Shown here in pieces: positions 10,711 through 20,530 of a stretch of DNA of 64,000 nucleotides (its first letter is position 1; the number at the start of each line of letters is the position of its first letter). The stretch is from Tupaia tana. Its lineage: Eukaryota; Chordata; Mammalia; Scandentia; Tupaiidae. The stretch spans positions 5,190,940 to 5,254,939 of the forward strand of contig JAKSZU010000016.1 in NCBI GenBank assembly GCA_026018925.1, given 5' to 3'. The notes below the pieces were generated by a model, which worked only from the letters and a program-made list of their open reading frames with translations, did no database searches and was not told the origin of the DNA. Position numbers and translations under genes: made by a program.

Positions 10711-10969
10711 CTCATAGGTTTTGTAGAATTTAAGGGAAGTTGGTAATGAGCTCAAGAAGGTATTCCAGTCTCTCCTGTATCCCCAGATCTCTTTGTACTG
10801 GATACTACAATAGAATAATTACATTTAGATCCCTATTGAGCTGAGGAATGTTGTATATTATAGATTTTAAACATTTTATGAACTAAAATATTTCTAAAAC
10901 AGATTTGTCTTTTTATTACTAATATGTCCCCTTTCTCATCATTTTTCTTAATGATCATTGGTTAGAATT

Positions 10970-11110
10970 AATAATTAATATGAACTAGTAAGCACTGACT
11001 ATGTACCAAGCCATATTATCTAATTTAATTTCCATCTTACAGATGAGGAAATAGAAGCCTATAGATATTAGTTGAGTTTCTAAGCCTCCATGTGTGAAAT
11101 CTGACTCAAG
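10970..11110 (+). mobile_element. MIR element
   Basis: 'GTAAGCACTGACTATGTACC', 'ATCTTACAGATGAGGAAATA' and 'GAAATCTGACTCAAGCC' in MIR order, with an internal deletion. Confidence 0.7.
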
Positions 11111-11359
11111 CCTGGTACGATGCTTAGCATGGAGTCACCGAGTACCTGCTCTTCCACGGGAGGCGGAGGAAGCAGACACTGTATGGGGGCTATGTATATT
11201 CAGTAATGCGGTCAGAATGCTTAAAAGCAGCATTTGCTTTCGTTCTGGTAGCTGTTTTCTTTAATAGATGTATTTTTCCCTTTAGGATGTATTTGCCCAG
11301 AATAGATATAATTTCTATAATACTGGTGAAGACTTTGAGATTAAAAAAGCAAAACAAAA

Positions 11360-11610
11360 CTCAGGTTCAGCCATAGTGACACAGACAGTAGAGTGTCACT
11401 GTGCAATACTGGAGACACATGGGGGGGCCTGGGTTCAGATCCCAGGTCGACCGGAACACATCGAATGTGCCCATGCAGGCCTGCAATTCTGGCTTGTTGG
11501 AAGACTGGGGGGGGGGACTAATCGGAGCATAGCAGTGTGATGAGACCTTGTCCAGGGTACTTGTTCCTCTCCATCTCTCTCTTACTCATAAAATAAATAA
11601 ACTTTAAAAG
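11360..11610 (+). mobile_element. S2 SINE
   Basis: Head 'CAGCCATAGTGACACAGACA', intact B-box-like GGTTCAGATCC, body with 'CTGCAATTCTGGCTTGTTGG', CT-rich stretch and tail 'CATAAAATAAATAAACTTT'. A G10 run is at about 11506-11515. Confidence 0.82.
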
Positions 11611-13449
11611 CCAACTCCAGAAAACCCAGATTTCTGTTTCCTTTGATTAAGCTGGAGTTAAGATTTTTCCAGAATTTCTATCTGTAGGAAAAAATAGAGT
11701 TACCAAAGGTGTAGCTTGGCATAGAGAGAGAAAACACCACACAGACTGCGTTCTCATTGAGCTACTACTTGGCACAGCCAGCGAGTACTGTAGTTTCCAG
11801 ATTTCCAGATTTCCTGTCCATATTCAGATGAGCTTGGCATGGGTTGAGTCATGGGTGGTTTCCAGAGGACGCATAGCTAGGTTGGAGGATTTGGGTTCCT
11901 GCCTTCCCTGTCTTTGTCCTCTACTCAGAAAGACCACAGCAGAAGGAAAAATGAAGCGTAGTAGGGAAGAAGAGAGTACCCCTTCCAAGATACACACACA
12001 TTACCATCTTGGCCCCAGCATATCGAGTCTATCTTGCTCCGTGATCCGAGGGAGCTCTCAGAGTATAGAAAACCCACTGAGAGAAAAATATCTTCAAAGA
12101 AAATTCAGTTCTCAGAAGAATGTTAAAAAGTGAAGAGTGAGGCAGAAAAAAAATTTTCTTGAATTTTATTTTCCTTTTGGATTCTGTTTTCCTTTGCTAA
12201 AGGTTACAGGGAATGCTGACTTCTTTTGCCTTTCTTCCTATGTATTATACTTATTTGTGCATTTGTCTTTGATTCTCAGGGTTTCTAGATATAAGGTATT
12301 TTATTTAAATGCAAAGTATTAGTTTTTTTAATTACTTTTTTTAATCTTCAAAAGCATTCATATTCATCTTGTTTATATATTTTCTTGTAGAAAGCAGGAA
12401 ATCTGGCCACGCCGCAATCCCTTTATATATTTTCTTCCATTAGCACATATCTGTTTTAATGGCGATTCTATTTCATAATTTAAATTTTCTCTGACCTTAA
12501 CCATTGAATGGGCTATTTTAATGAAAAATGAAAATAATTACTGCTTCAACTCAAGAAGTTGTCTTTATTTTTCTCAGAGCTGTCACTTTTACTTGTAATG
12601 TAAGATTATTTTAGGTGGAATGAAATGTTGTAAAGCTGACTTCACTAAGAAATACTGACATGTGGTGACGAAAGGAAACTTTCATTTCTGATTAAAATCA
12701 AAACATTGAACATATATTTTACTTGCCTTGAAAATAATTTGAAAAATAAATACAGCAGCATCACAAAATTTCCATTCTCATCTCCACTCACTGGAACTTA
12801 GTTATTTAATCTGGTAATACTTATAAGGTAACACTTAAGAAGTTAATAGAGAATATTAATAGAATGCTTTTTTTTTTTTCCTTTCTGTAATATAAAGTAT
12901 ACAAATTCCAACCCAGAGATTTCAGAATCAGCTGTGGTAACCTAAGTTAACATAGATTACGATGTCAGCACCAGGGTAGGAATTTTGCTTCATTTTGATT
13001 TGTCTATTTTCTGATCAGATTGTTTTTGGCTAGCTTCCAGATTAGTCCATATAAGGGGAGGACCATTGTAACAGTGCACAGAAATGTGAGTTATGGATAA
13101 AAGTCATCCAAAGCTTTTGTGATGATTTGTAATGAAGCTTAAGAAATATGTTAGGGAGTTAATGGTCAAATAAGTCAACTGCGGTATTTTTTTTTTAGAG
13201 TGGCTTTGCTCTGTTCAAACTCTTGTAAAGCAAGACAGAATGAAAAAAAAAAAAAAACAACCATTTGCCTCAAGAACTAAATCCAACAATTCATAACATA
13301 CTATGGATGAGTAGGATACAGTAAGACATTTGCTTTACAGAAAAACATTTACTGGATGCTTTGGCATCAGAGAGGGAAGCAGACCAAAAATTTCTGAGAT
13401 CTTTGAGAGGGTGTAATTTAATTTGACATGGTTTAAATTTTACTTACAT
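11611..13449. other. AT-rich single-copy DNA with one micro-insertion
   Basis: No gene recognised. The only identifiable insert is the 35-bp SINE-derived fragment at 12387-12421. A short TG-rich and T-run composition near 12.85-13.2 kb carries no family signal. Confidence 0.5.
12387..12421 (-). mobile_element. 35-bp internal SINE fragment with 15-bp direct repeats
   Basis: The insert holds 'AGAAAGCAGGAAATC' joined directly to 'TGGCCACGCCGCAATCCC', i.e. the antisense S1-long middle block minus about 16 bp and with neither head nor tail. It is flanked by an exact 15-bp repeat TTTATATATTTTCTT at 12372-12386 and 12422-12436. Confidence 0.8.
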
Positions 13450-13735
13450 TTATAATTAAGGAGGAAAATCATATTTATTTATTTATGAGAGAGAGCGTGT
13501 ATTTATGAGTGAGAGAAAGAGACAGAGATGGAGAGAAGCACCGTCTACAGGGCTGTCGTGCCATGATCTCCTTCCTCCAGCCCTTTAGCTCACAAGGATT
13601 CTGGGCACATGCTCACATGCCTGGTGTATTCTCAGGTCAGTTGGGCCGAAGACTCACACCATGGCTGGCATGTGGTTTCCAGCTCTGCAGTCTGGTATGC
13701 TACTGGTTGTGCCACAGAGCTAGGTCAGAAAGGTA
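13450..13735 (-). mobile_element. Antisense S2-like SINE, diverged
   Basis: 'TATTTATTTATGAGAGAGAG' then a GA-rich tract, 'GATTCTGGGCACATGCTCAC', and an antisense head ending 'TTGTGCCACAGAGCTAGG'. The layout is that of an antisense tRNA SINE. The body is closer to S2 than S1. It could be a separate subfamily. Confidence 0.6.
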
Positions 13736-14689
13736 ACCTTTAGTAATGCAAACCCATTTCTTTGGGCCTTCTCTCCTCCACTCCCTCTCCATTCTCTCTT
13801 GTTCTAATCTCATTCTCCCGCCCATTGGGCCATATTGCCTTAGAACAAAGAAGGAGCAATTGCCATTTTGGAGTGAGCATATCCAGCATCGGTTCCTTGG
13901 TGATGCCGGAGCCTTTCCCTCCAGACCTGTCCTCTCCCTGGTCTGTTTTACAATCAGTAGACTTCACAATGAGGGAGCGACTTTGTTTCTAGGGGGAAAT
14001 TTTACCCACTTAAGTATCACTCAGGTAATTTCTCTTTAACATTCTGCTTCTCTTTAGTTCCACTGAGATCAGAATATGATTTGGATAATTTTTAAGACTG
14101 TAGTTGTAGTTACTTGTCAGCCCTCAACAACATCTCTTTACTTAGTAATTTATACATTAACATGACTCCATTATCCTTTGAAGAATATAATGGGGGAAAG
14201 AGAAAGAAAGCAATTTCCAGTTTGATAAATACACTGTGGTGAAAGTCTTATAAATCTCACGTGCATTTTAAACTAACCAGTTAAGCTTTCATAAGTGATT
14301 ATTCAAAGTTATTTTTTTTCCCTAGAGAGAGTGACCAATAATAAACTTAAATAACCGGTAAAAATGATAGAAAAGGAAAAGAAATAACCAGTCACTGTAA
14401 TAAAAAGTTATTGATTTTAATACCGTCATTAGGTAGTTTATTAATGTATTTCTTCGATGAACTTAAAGCACTTACTGTTTATACTAGAACATTGACTGCC
14501 AAATACAAAGAAAAATATAATGTAGTCTCCATTGTTGGAGTTTGCAGAAAAGACCCTCTAAACACAAATATGAGGAGCTGTATCAGAAAAAAAGGCACAC
14601 AATATTGGAAGAGAGAACTTATTTTCAGTGGCTATGAGTTGAATTCCTTGTTGAAGAAGTAAAATTTGAATTGGATCTTAGCAGATCAT
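13736..14689. other. Single-copy DNA
   Basis: AT-rich sequence without a recognised gene or repeat. 13760-13960 is more pyrimidine-rich with open frames on both strands, but shows no domain. Confidence 0.45.
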
Positions 14690-15165
14690 CTGATAGATGT
14701 TTAATGTTTTCTTGCCCTGCATCCATTTCCCTTTCTTCCTATATCATTTATAGATATGGGGGAGAAGCCAGCCTTCCCCCATCCCCACTCTTGATCATTG
14801 TGGTCTGGGTGGGCTTCTTCCTTCTGCTCCAGGACTGGATCTTGTAACCAAAGTCTGAGTCACTCATTGCTTAGCCTTAGCTGTGCTGGCAGCAGGACAA
14901 CCTAACACCTGGGATGCCCTAATTGGAGTGAATCCACGAGCTTTTCAGGAGTCATGATAAAAGACCCTCTACCTTCTCCATTGGCTTCTGTGGTTTTGAG
15001 ATTGTGAGGATCTAGGAGACGGGGGCTGGCATCCTGTAGAACTAAAACTTGAAAGGAGAGAAACTAGTTCTTGAGGTCATTGTGCTAACTCCTGAATCCA
15101 GCCTCACTGGAAGTCTGAACTACCTCTGTATTTTTAAACGAGTGAGTCAATAAATTTTCTTTTAT
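14690..15165 (+). mobile_element. LTR-like segment with polyadenylation signal
   Basis: The style and a terminal 'GAGTCAATAAATTTTC' (AATAAA signal at 15149-15154) resemble the 3' part of a mammalian ERV LTR. The family is not assigned and the borders are estimates. No viral coding sequence is seen. Confidence 0.4.
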
Positions 15166-15579
15166 CTTGTCAGACTGGAATGCATTTTCTCTCTCTCTCA
15201 ACCAAAAAATTCTAGCTTATTCAGTCATGTGTGGTTGGACAGCAGGCAGTGGAGTAAGGAGAAGTCGGTCTAAAAGAATAGCCAGGAAAGGAAGGAACCA
15301 GATGGAATGCATGCAGTGCCTATTGAGGAAAGGTGAATGGTTCAAGTGGAATTGTAGGGTGTATGAGGTAGAATGGAAAAGAAGTCTCAAAATTTTGATT
15401 GAAGTTTAGTCATTGGATGATAGGTAAAAATTTTAATTTTGGAGGTAATGGAGAAGAGTAGAATATTCTAAGAGAAAAGTATGTGTATCTGAGCTCCATA
15501 AAAAATATTGGATGGATTTAATGAGACAAGTCTTAGGTGGGCAGAGGAGTTAGACATTTTCAGTAAGAATAGCAAGTTG
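15166..15579 (-). mobile_element. Purine-rich stretch, possible antisense L2
   Basis: G/A-rich wording ('GGAAAGGAAGGAACCAGATG', 'GGAGGTAATGGAGAAGAGTA') resembles reverse-complemented L2 ORF2, but alignment by eye is weak. Confidence 0.3.
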
Positions 15580-15830
15580 GTCAGCACCACAGTGCAGTAG
15601 TTAAAAGGTTGTGCAGAGGAAGCTGGATCCTACATGGCTGACTGGGGTTTGAATCCTGGCTCTAGCAGCAACCTTCCAGAACCATCGTGCATGCCCTGGG
15701 TTCTGACGGGATGGAGAATTAAAGGAAGGACTGCAGCGTGACCAGGCCCTGTCTTGGATATTCTCTCTCTCTCTTTCTTTCTCTCTCAATTTTGTGTGCA
15801 CATGCATGCCCATTATCATGGATAAAGGAG
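15580..15830 (+). mobile_element. S2-like SINE
   Basis: Head 'GGTCAGCACCACAGTGCAGT', B-box-like GGTTTGAATCC, body with 'CCATCGTGCATGCCCTGGGT', (CT)n at 15761-15786, then 'GTGTGCACATGCATGCCC'. It mixes S2-like spacing with an S1-like end, so a recombinant or a separate subfamily is possible. Confidence 0.7.
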
Positions 15831-16072
15831 AAAAAAGGAAGTAAAGTTAATAAAGTAAATGTTGTGATCACCCTGTAGAACTAGGATGGATCTTAGTCGA
15901 AGTTTGGTTTGGATGCTGAGACTGATAATGGCACACACACATTCATCCATACACATATCAAGAAAGAATGAATACGTTTTCTACTCATATAATGAGCTTT
16001 CTGGGGGAAAGCAGGATGGTTCCCATGCAAGTCTGGAACTAGCCTGAGAAAACTGACAAAAAGGACTGACTT
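15831..16072. other. Single-copy DNA
   Basis: No gene or repeat recognised; contains the left target repeat (16060-16072) of the next SINE. Confidence 0.5.
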
Positions 16073-16343
16073 GGGACCAGCAGTTAGCGTAATGGCTGTT
16101 GCTGAACTCCCACGTAGTCGACCACGGTTCGAGTCCTCGACCCGGTGGCTTAGACTCGCGCCGGGCACATGTGCATGCATGCCCAAGATCCTGAGAGGAG
16201 AATGGAGGAGAAGGGATTGCGGCGTGGCCATCTCCCCAGGGGGGGTGGTAATTTCTCATTTTCTGTCTCTCTGTCTCTCTCTGTCTTTCTGGAGAGCGCA
16301 CGTGCCCTATAGCACAAATCTCTCCAAAAAAAAAAAAAAAAAA
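16073..16343 (+). mobile_element. Young S1-long SINE with intact promoter boxes
   Basis: Head GGGACCAGCAGTTAGCGTAA (A-box region) and a perfect B-box GGTTCGAGTCC at 16128-16138. CpG-rich middle block, CT tract, 'GCGCACGTGCCCTATAGC' and an A22 tail. Target repeat 'AAAGGACTGACTT' recurs with one difference at 16344-16355. The retained CpGs and long A-run point to recent insertion. Confidence 0.93.
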
Positions 16344-16384
16344 AAAGACTGACTTAAAGATTTTTTAAAAGTTGGTTTGTTTCT

Positions 16385-16680
16385 ATATTCCATTAGCTAC
16401 TAAGAGGAGAGAGAGGGTCAGTGACAGAGATAGCACCCCTAACAGGGTCCTAACAGCTGCACTGTGGGGCTGACCCAATGTTCTGTTCTTACTGCAAATG
16501 TCTGTCTGCTCTGCCCACACCATCATGATCCACCCCCAGTTTTAGCCAGCCCTGGATCTGAGGCACAGGTACGCTTGCTGTACTCAGGGAGCACTGCGGT
16601 TGTGCACCTGGAACCTTCTCATATGGCTCAGCCTCGCAAAGCATCGCGTTCTCCTGCTGTGCCACTGCACTTCCCCACTT
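16385..16680 (-). mobile_element. Antisense S2 SINE, old
   Basis: GA-rich start, 'GATCCACCCCCAGTTTTAGC', 'CAGCCCTGGATCTGAGGCAC', and an antisense head 'GCTGTGCCACTGCACTTCCC'. These correspond in reverse to the S2 body 'GCCAGGGCTGCTGAAGCTGG' and head. Confidence 0.7.
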
Positions 16681-16779
16681 AGAGTTTTTATGGTGGTTGC
16701 AGGGTAAAGCAAGAGGAAGGGGCCTCGTAGAAAGTTTGAACTTCCCTCCAGGACCAAAGGAGGAACACCTGGGCTTTCT

Positions 16780-17350
16780 TATCAGCTTTCATAAATGAGT
16801 GAATAAAGCTGTTTGAAATATTGTGAGTGAGCAGGCCCTGGAACACCCATGTGGATGTACTTTATGGTCAGAAGCAGGGGTTTGAGCTTGAGACATATAT
16901 TTTGTAATTATCCTCATAGAAATGGTGGAAATAGATAAAATGACCAAAGGAGAAAAATAAGAGAGATAAGAGTAGCAAGGACAAAATGCTGGGAGATGCC
17001 AAAGAATAAAAGTGACTTCAATGTGCACAGATAGAATGCGGAGAAAGAGGAGGCACTGTGGGAGCAGGGGGCAGAGAATGTTTTGTGGAGGAGAGTTAGA
17101 TATCTTTAGGTGCTGCAGAAAAATCAGGGGATGGGAATTAGAGTTTAGCTAACTCATGGATCCCTGGTTATCTCTGAGACAAATGATGCTTTGGGAGGGA
17201 AAGTGTAGTCAGATTGGCAAAAGCGGCAGAATGAGTGACTGGGAGAGGTAGACCACTCTTCCAAGGTGTTTGTTGGAAATGATGGTAAAGTAGTCAAATG
17301 AAGAAATAAAATATTTCAAATTAAAAAAAATATATACTGGGCAGATCTGA
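16780..17350 (-). mobile_element. Antisense L2 (LINE-2) ORF2-region fossil
   Basis: 'GGTTTGAGCTTGAGACATAT', 'GTAATTATCCTCATAGAAAT' and 'AATGCTGGGAGATGCCAAAG' follow the reverse complement of the L2 reverse-transcriptase region in order. All frames are broken. A possible continuation lies at 17850-17990 beyond the LTR. Confidence 0.55.
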
Positions 17351-17375
17351 GCATGAATCACAGATAGTGGATATC

Positions 17376-17795
17376 TTAGCTGGTTACTGTGTTGCTAAAC
17401 AAGTACCTGAGATGGGCGGATGGGTGAAGAATACAGGTTTACTTGGCTCATAGTTTAGCTCTTAGGTGGAGAGGGGTTAGCACATGATTGATCTCTGCTG
17501 CATCACAATTTGGCAGAAGGAAGCGGAAAGGTTAACGAGTGCGTGCAAGGAGAGAGAACTGTGAGAAGCCATCTTATTTTTAGAGCAATCTGTCCCCACA
17601 GGAACTAACCCATTCCTTCAAGAGCAAAAACTTACACCCTTTCTCAAGTCAGCATTAATGATAAGGGTGGTCCCCCAAATACCACCCACCAGCTGCAGTA
17701 CTGAAGGTTCTTACATCTGAACACCATTGTGTTGGGGCTAAATTTCTAGCACAGAAATCTTTGAGGGACAAATCATATCCAAACCTTAGTAGTAG
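17376..17795 (-). mobile_element. Antisense MaLR LTR
   Basis: 'GGTTACTGTGTTGCTAAACA', 'TTTACTTGGCTCATAGTTTA', 'GCAGAAGGAAGCGGAAAGGT' and 'ATCATATCCAAACCTTAGTA' are in the order of a reverse-complemented MST/MLT1 LTR. It apparently sits within the antisense L2 relic. Confidence 0.65.
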
Positions 17796-17993
17796 GGAGA
17801 TCAATTCAGACAAGAGAAAACATAGAAAAGGGAAAAAATAATGATTTTGGTAGAATCACAAATAAGTAGAAAGAGTTGGTTAGGATCATAAGAGATGGGA
17901 TTGATTTTTGTAAAGAAGATACTTCTTTTGAAATAAGAAACATTGAAAATAGCCTGGATAGAGGATGTAGGATAGTGGCTGGATGAAGCACAG

Positions 17994-18034
17994 GTGTGTG
18001 TGTGTGTTTATGTGTGTGTGTATGTGTATGTGCG
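17994..18034. repeat. (TG)n microsatellite, imperfect
   Basis: About 40 bases of TG repeat interrupted by TTTA, TATG and CG. Confidence 0.9.
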
Positions 18035-18065
18035 TGCTTGTACATTAAGTAAAGGCATAGGGATT

Positions 18066-18125
<60 letters not shown>

Positions 18126-18126
18126 T
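18066..18126. repeat. (TTTC)n microsatellite
   Basis: Fifteen near-perfect TTTC units. They lie inside the target-site duplications of the SINE at 18069-18383, at the place of its A-tail, so the array is an expansion of that tail. Confidence 0.95.
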
Positions 18127-18383
18127 TTTTGAATAGAGGTTTTTGCTATAGGGTGTGTGCACTCACCAGAAAGACAGGGAGAAACAGAAAGACAGAAAGC
18201 AAGAAATCACCCTCCCAGGGGGGATGGCCACACCACAATCCCTTCTCCTCCATTCTCCTCTCGGGATCTTGGGCACGCATGTACACGTGCCTGGCATGAG
18301 TTTAAGCCACCGAGTCCAGGACTCAAACCATGGTCGACTACATGGGAGTCCAGCAACACAGCCATTATGGCATCTACTGGTCC
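18069..18383 (-). mobile_element. S1-long SINE whose tail became a (TTTC)n array
   Basis: SINE body 18131-18383 with 'TATAGGGTGTGTGCACTCAC', 'CCAGGGGGGATGGCCACACC' and a head ending 'GCATCTACTGGTCC'. A 17-bp exact direct repeat (18052-18068 and 18385-18401) encloses both the body and the microsatellite. Confidence 0.93.
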
Positions 18384-18429
18384 TAAGGCATAGGGATTTC
18401 TAAAGAAGTCAAAATTAGGGGCAGGAGGG

Positions 18430-18665
18430 CTAGCCAGTGGCATAGTGGCTAGGGTGACTGGAGCTCACACTGCCAACTGTGTGGTTAGGACCCCAACCCA
18501 GTGATTTGAGAAGCATGTTGGGCATATGTGTATAGCGCCCAGAATCCCAAAAGGAGGAAGAAATGGAGGAAATGGGATTGTGGATGACGATCCCCCATGG
18601 GAGGGGTGTATTTTCACTTTCCCTCTTTCTCTCTCTCTCTCTGGCCAGTGCATATGACTTCAGAC
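18430..18665 (+). mobile_element. S1-long SINE, old
   Basis: Head 'GGCTAGCCAGTGGCATAGTG', decayed B-box, 'GCCCAGAATCCCAAAAGGAG', 'GGAAATGGGATTGTGGATGA', CT tract and 'GCCAGTGCATATGACTT'. All parts are present but diverged. Confidence 0.8.
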
Positions 18666-18890
18666 AAATTAAAACAAACTACAACAAAAAACCCATTAGG
18701 GCTATGGCTTGAAGCCAGTAGAAGGGATACAGAGCAACTCTGAGAAAGGAGATAAAAGGTAAATTAAAGATGAAGAAAATCATTGCCAAGCAAAGAAAGA
18801 GTACTAAATAAAGGGCAATTGCATGCATTTTCAATGCATAATAGTGAATTCCTTTGATCTCAAATGTAGTCAGCATTTAAGAAAGAGTAG

Positions 18891-19158
18891 GGGGACCAGC
18901 AGATGGTGTAGCGGTTATATTGCTAGACTCCCACATGGCCACCTGTAGCTTGAGTGCTGGAACTGGTGGCTTGAAAAATCACACCAGGCACGTGTGTATG
19001 CATGCCCAAGAGCCCTGGAGGAGAATGGAAGAGAAGGGATTGCAGCCTGGCCATCCTCCCTGTTTTCTCACTTTCCCTCTCATTGTCTCTGTCTCTCTCT
19101 CTCTCTCCAGTGAAAGCATGTGCCCTAAGGCAAAAACAAACCTCTTTACAAAAATAAA
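18891..19158 (+). mobile_element. S1-long SINE
   Basis: Head GGGGACCAGCAGATGGTGTA, 'GTATGCATGCCCAAGAGCCC', 'GAGAAGGGATTGCAGCCTGG', CT tract and tail. Flanking repeat GAAAGAGTAG (18881-18890) recurs as GAAAAAGTAG (19159-19168). Confidence 0.9.
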
Positions 19159-19169
19159 GAAAAAGTAGA

Positions 19170-19940
19170 GTTATGGGGTCTCCCTAGGGCTAGAAATTTA
19201 CAACATTAGTAGATAGAAGAACAAGTGAATATGGGAATTGAAGACTCTGTAAAGGAATTCATTGAAATGATGAAGGTAGGAAAGAGATGGAGGGAGAAAG
19301 GTTAGAAGAGGCAGATAGCCTGGAAGCAAAGGGAGAAAACTGGGCACTAGTCTTTCATTGGTAAAGTTTGGTGTGATGTAAGAGTGAAGAAGATGGGAAG
19401 ACAGGAAGGCACAGGAACTTCCTAGTTCCAGATCTGTACACACTGAAGTGGGTGACGTGGCTCTAGTCTATAAAGTGCCAAGAAATGTTATGAAGGTGGA
19501 GGATGTTGGAGATCCAAGTTCTCACTGGCCCTCCTGGAGGAATGGAAAGCAGGACTGTGAGCTGAAGGGCCAAATGTGGAAGAAGTTCCCAGAGACTAAC
19601 CAACATGAACAGAACAAAAGGAGCACTGTGAAAAGGAGGTCAAAATTCAGGGGTCCAAGGCTATAGATTACAGAAGTGAGTCCAGCTATGCAGTATTGGT
19701 TATGTGACATCAGTACGGAAAAGAGCTTGGTAGGCTGGATCTGGTTGGTAGAGAAGGGTACTCAGTTAACTAACACCAGAGGTCTAAATGGAAGAGATGG
19801 GGTCTTGGCTTGGATGACCAAGTTCTAGATATTGGAGGCCAAAGTGGTGGGAGTAGGGATGAGACATGGGGGAGATACCACAGGATACCACAGGCACCCA
19901 GGGAGTGACAGATCTGAAAACTTCTTTCCAAAGTTTGCTC
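19170..19940. other. Purine-rich single-copy DNA, possibly antisense L2
   Basis: G/A-rich from 19.2 to 19.9 kb with open frames on both strands but no domain. The texture resembles the antisense L2 at 16780-17350, yet I cannot align it. Confidence 0.3.
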
Positions 19941-19944
19941 CATC

Positions 19945-20140
19945 AACATTCATTGAAGATCTATTTAATGTGTGCTAATAATGATGATAAAAGTAGTAAT
20001 AATAGCATTATGCCAGTTAGTGTGTTATGTTGCTTCCTACAATCCACACAGCATTTACACGTTACCTTATTTACCCTCCTTGCAGTCCTAGAAGTATTTC
20101 CATTTTATAGGGAAAAAAACCTAAGATTCAGCTAAAGCAA
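19945..20140 (+). mobile_element. MIR element
   Basis: 'CATTGAAGATCTATTTAATG', 'ACAGCATTTACACGTTACCT' and 'AAGTATTTCCATTTTATAGG' in the order of MIR. Highly decayed. Confidence 0.6.
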
Positions 20141-20530
20141 ATGTTCTAGTCCATTCTCAGCTTTAGCCCACTGTAGGCTAATAGCAGGAAATACATGAGT
20201 TTGGGTAAGTTAAGAGAATGAACGTCTCTTTATCTTAAGGCTTGGAGGTTCGAGGTCCAAGCTCCACCTCTGGTGAGGGACTTCTGGCCGCATTACAACA
20301 TGGCAGGGGCTGAACCACATGCATCTGGGTCTAAGTGTCTCTCTACTCTGGAGTCATTTTCTCTTCCGATAAACCCACCAGAGCTCAGCTGTGTGGGTTC
20401 TATGTTAATTCCTAATCAGTTCCCAAAGGCCTGCCTTTCAACACCATAACTGGATTGAGGGTTCATTCTCCTACTCCGAGCACCACCAAATCTCAGCTTG
20501 TATTTTGGGGGACATTCAAACCACAGCAGC
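20141..20530 (-). mobile_element. Antisense MaLR LTR
   Basis: 'TAGTCCATTCTCAGCTTTAG', 'GACTTCTGGCCGCATTACAA', 'CATGGCAGGGGCTGAACCAC' and 'TTGGGGGACATTCAAACCAC' fit the reverse complement of a MaLR (THE1/MST/MLT1 group) LTR. Confidence 0.65.

Noticed and set aside
16073-16150. Functional tRNA gene (A- and B-box present)
   Set aside because: The same head occurs in dozens of copies followed by SINE bodies, and the cloverleaf stems do not close as in a real tRNA.
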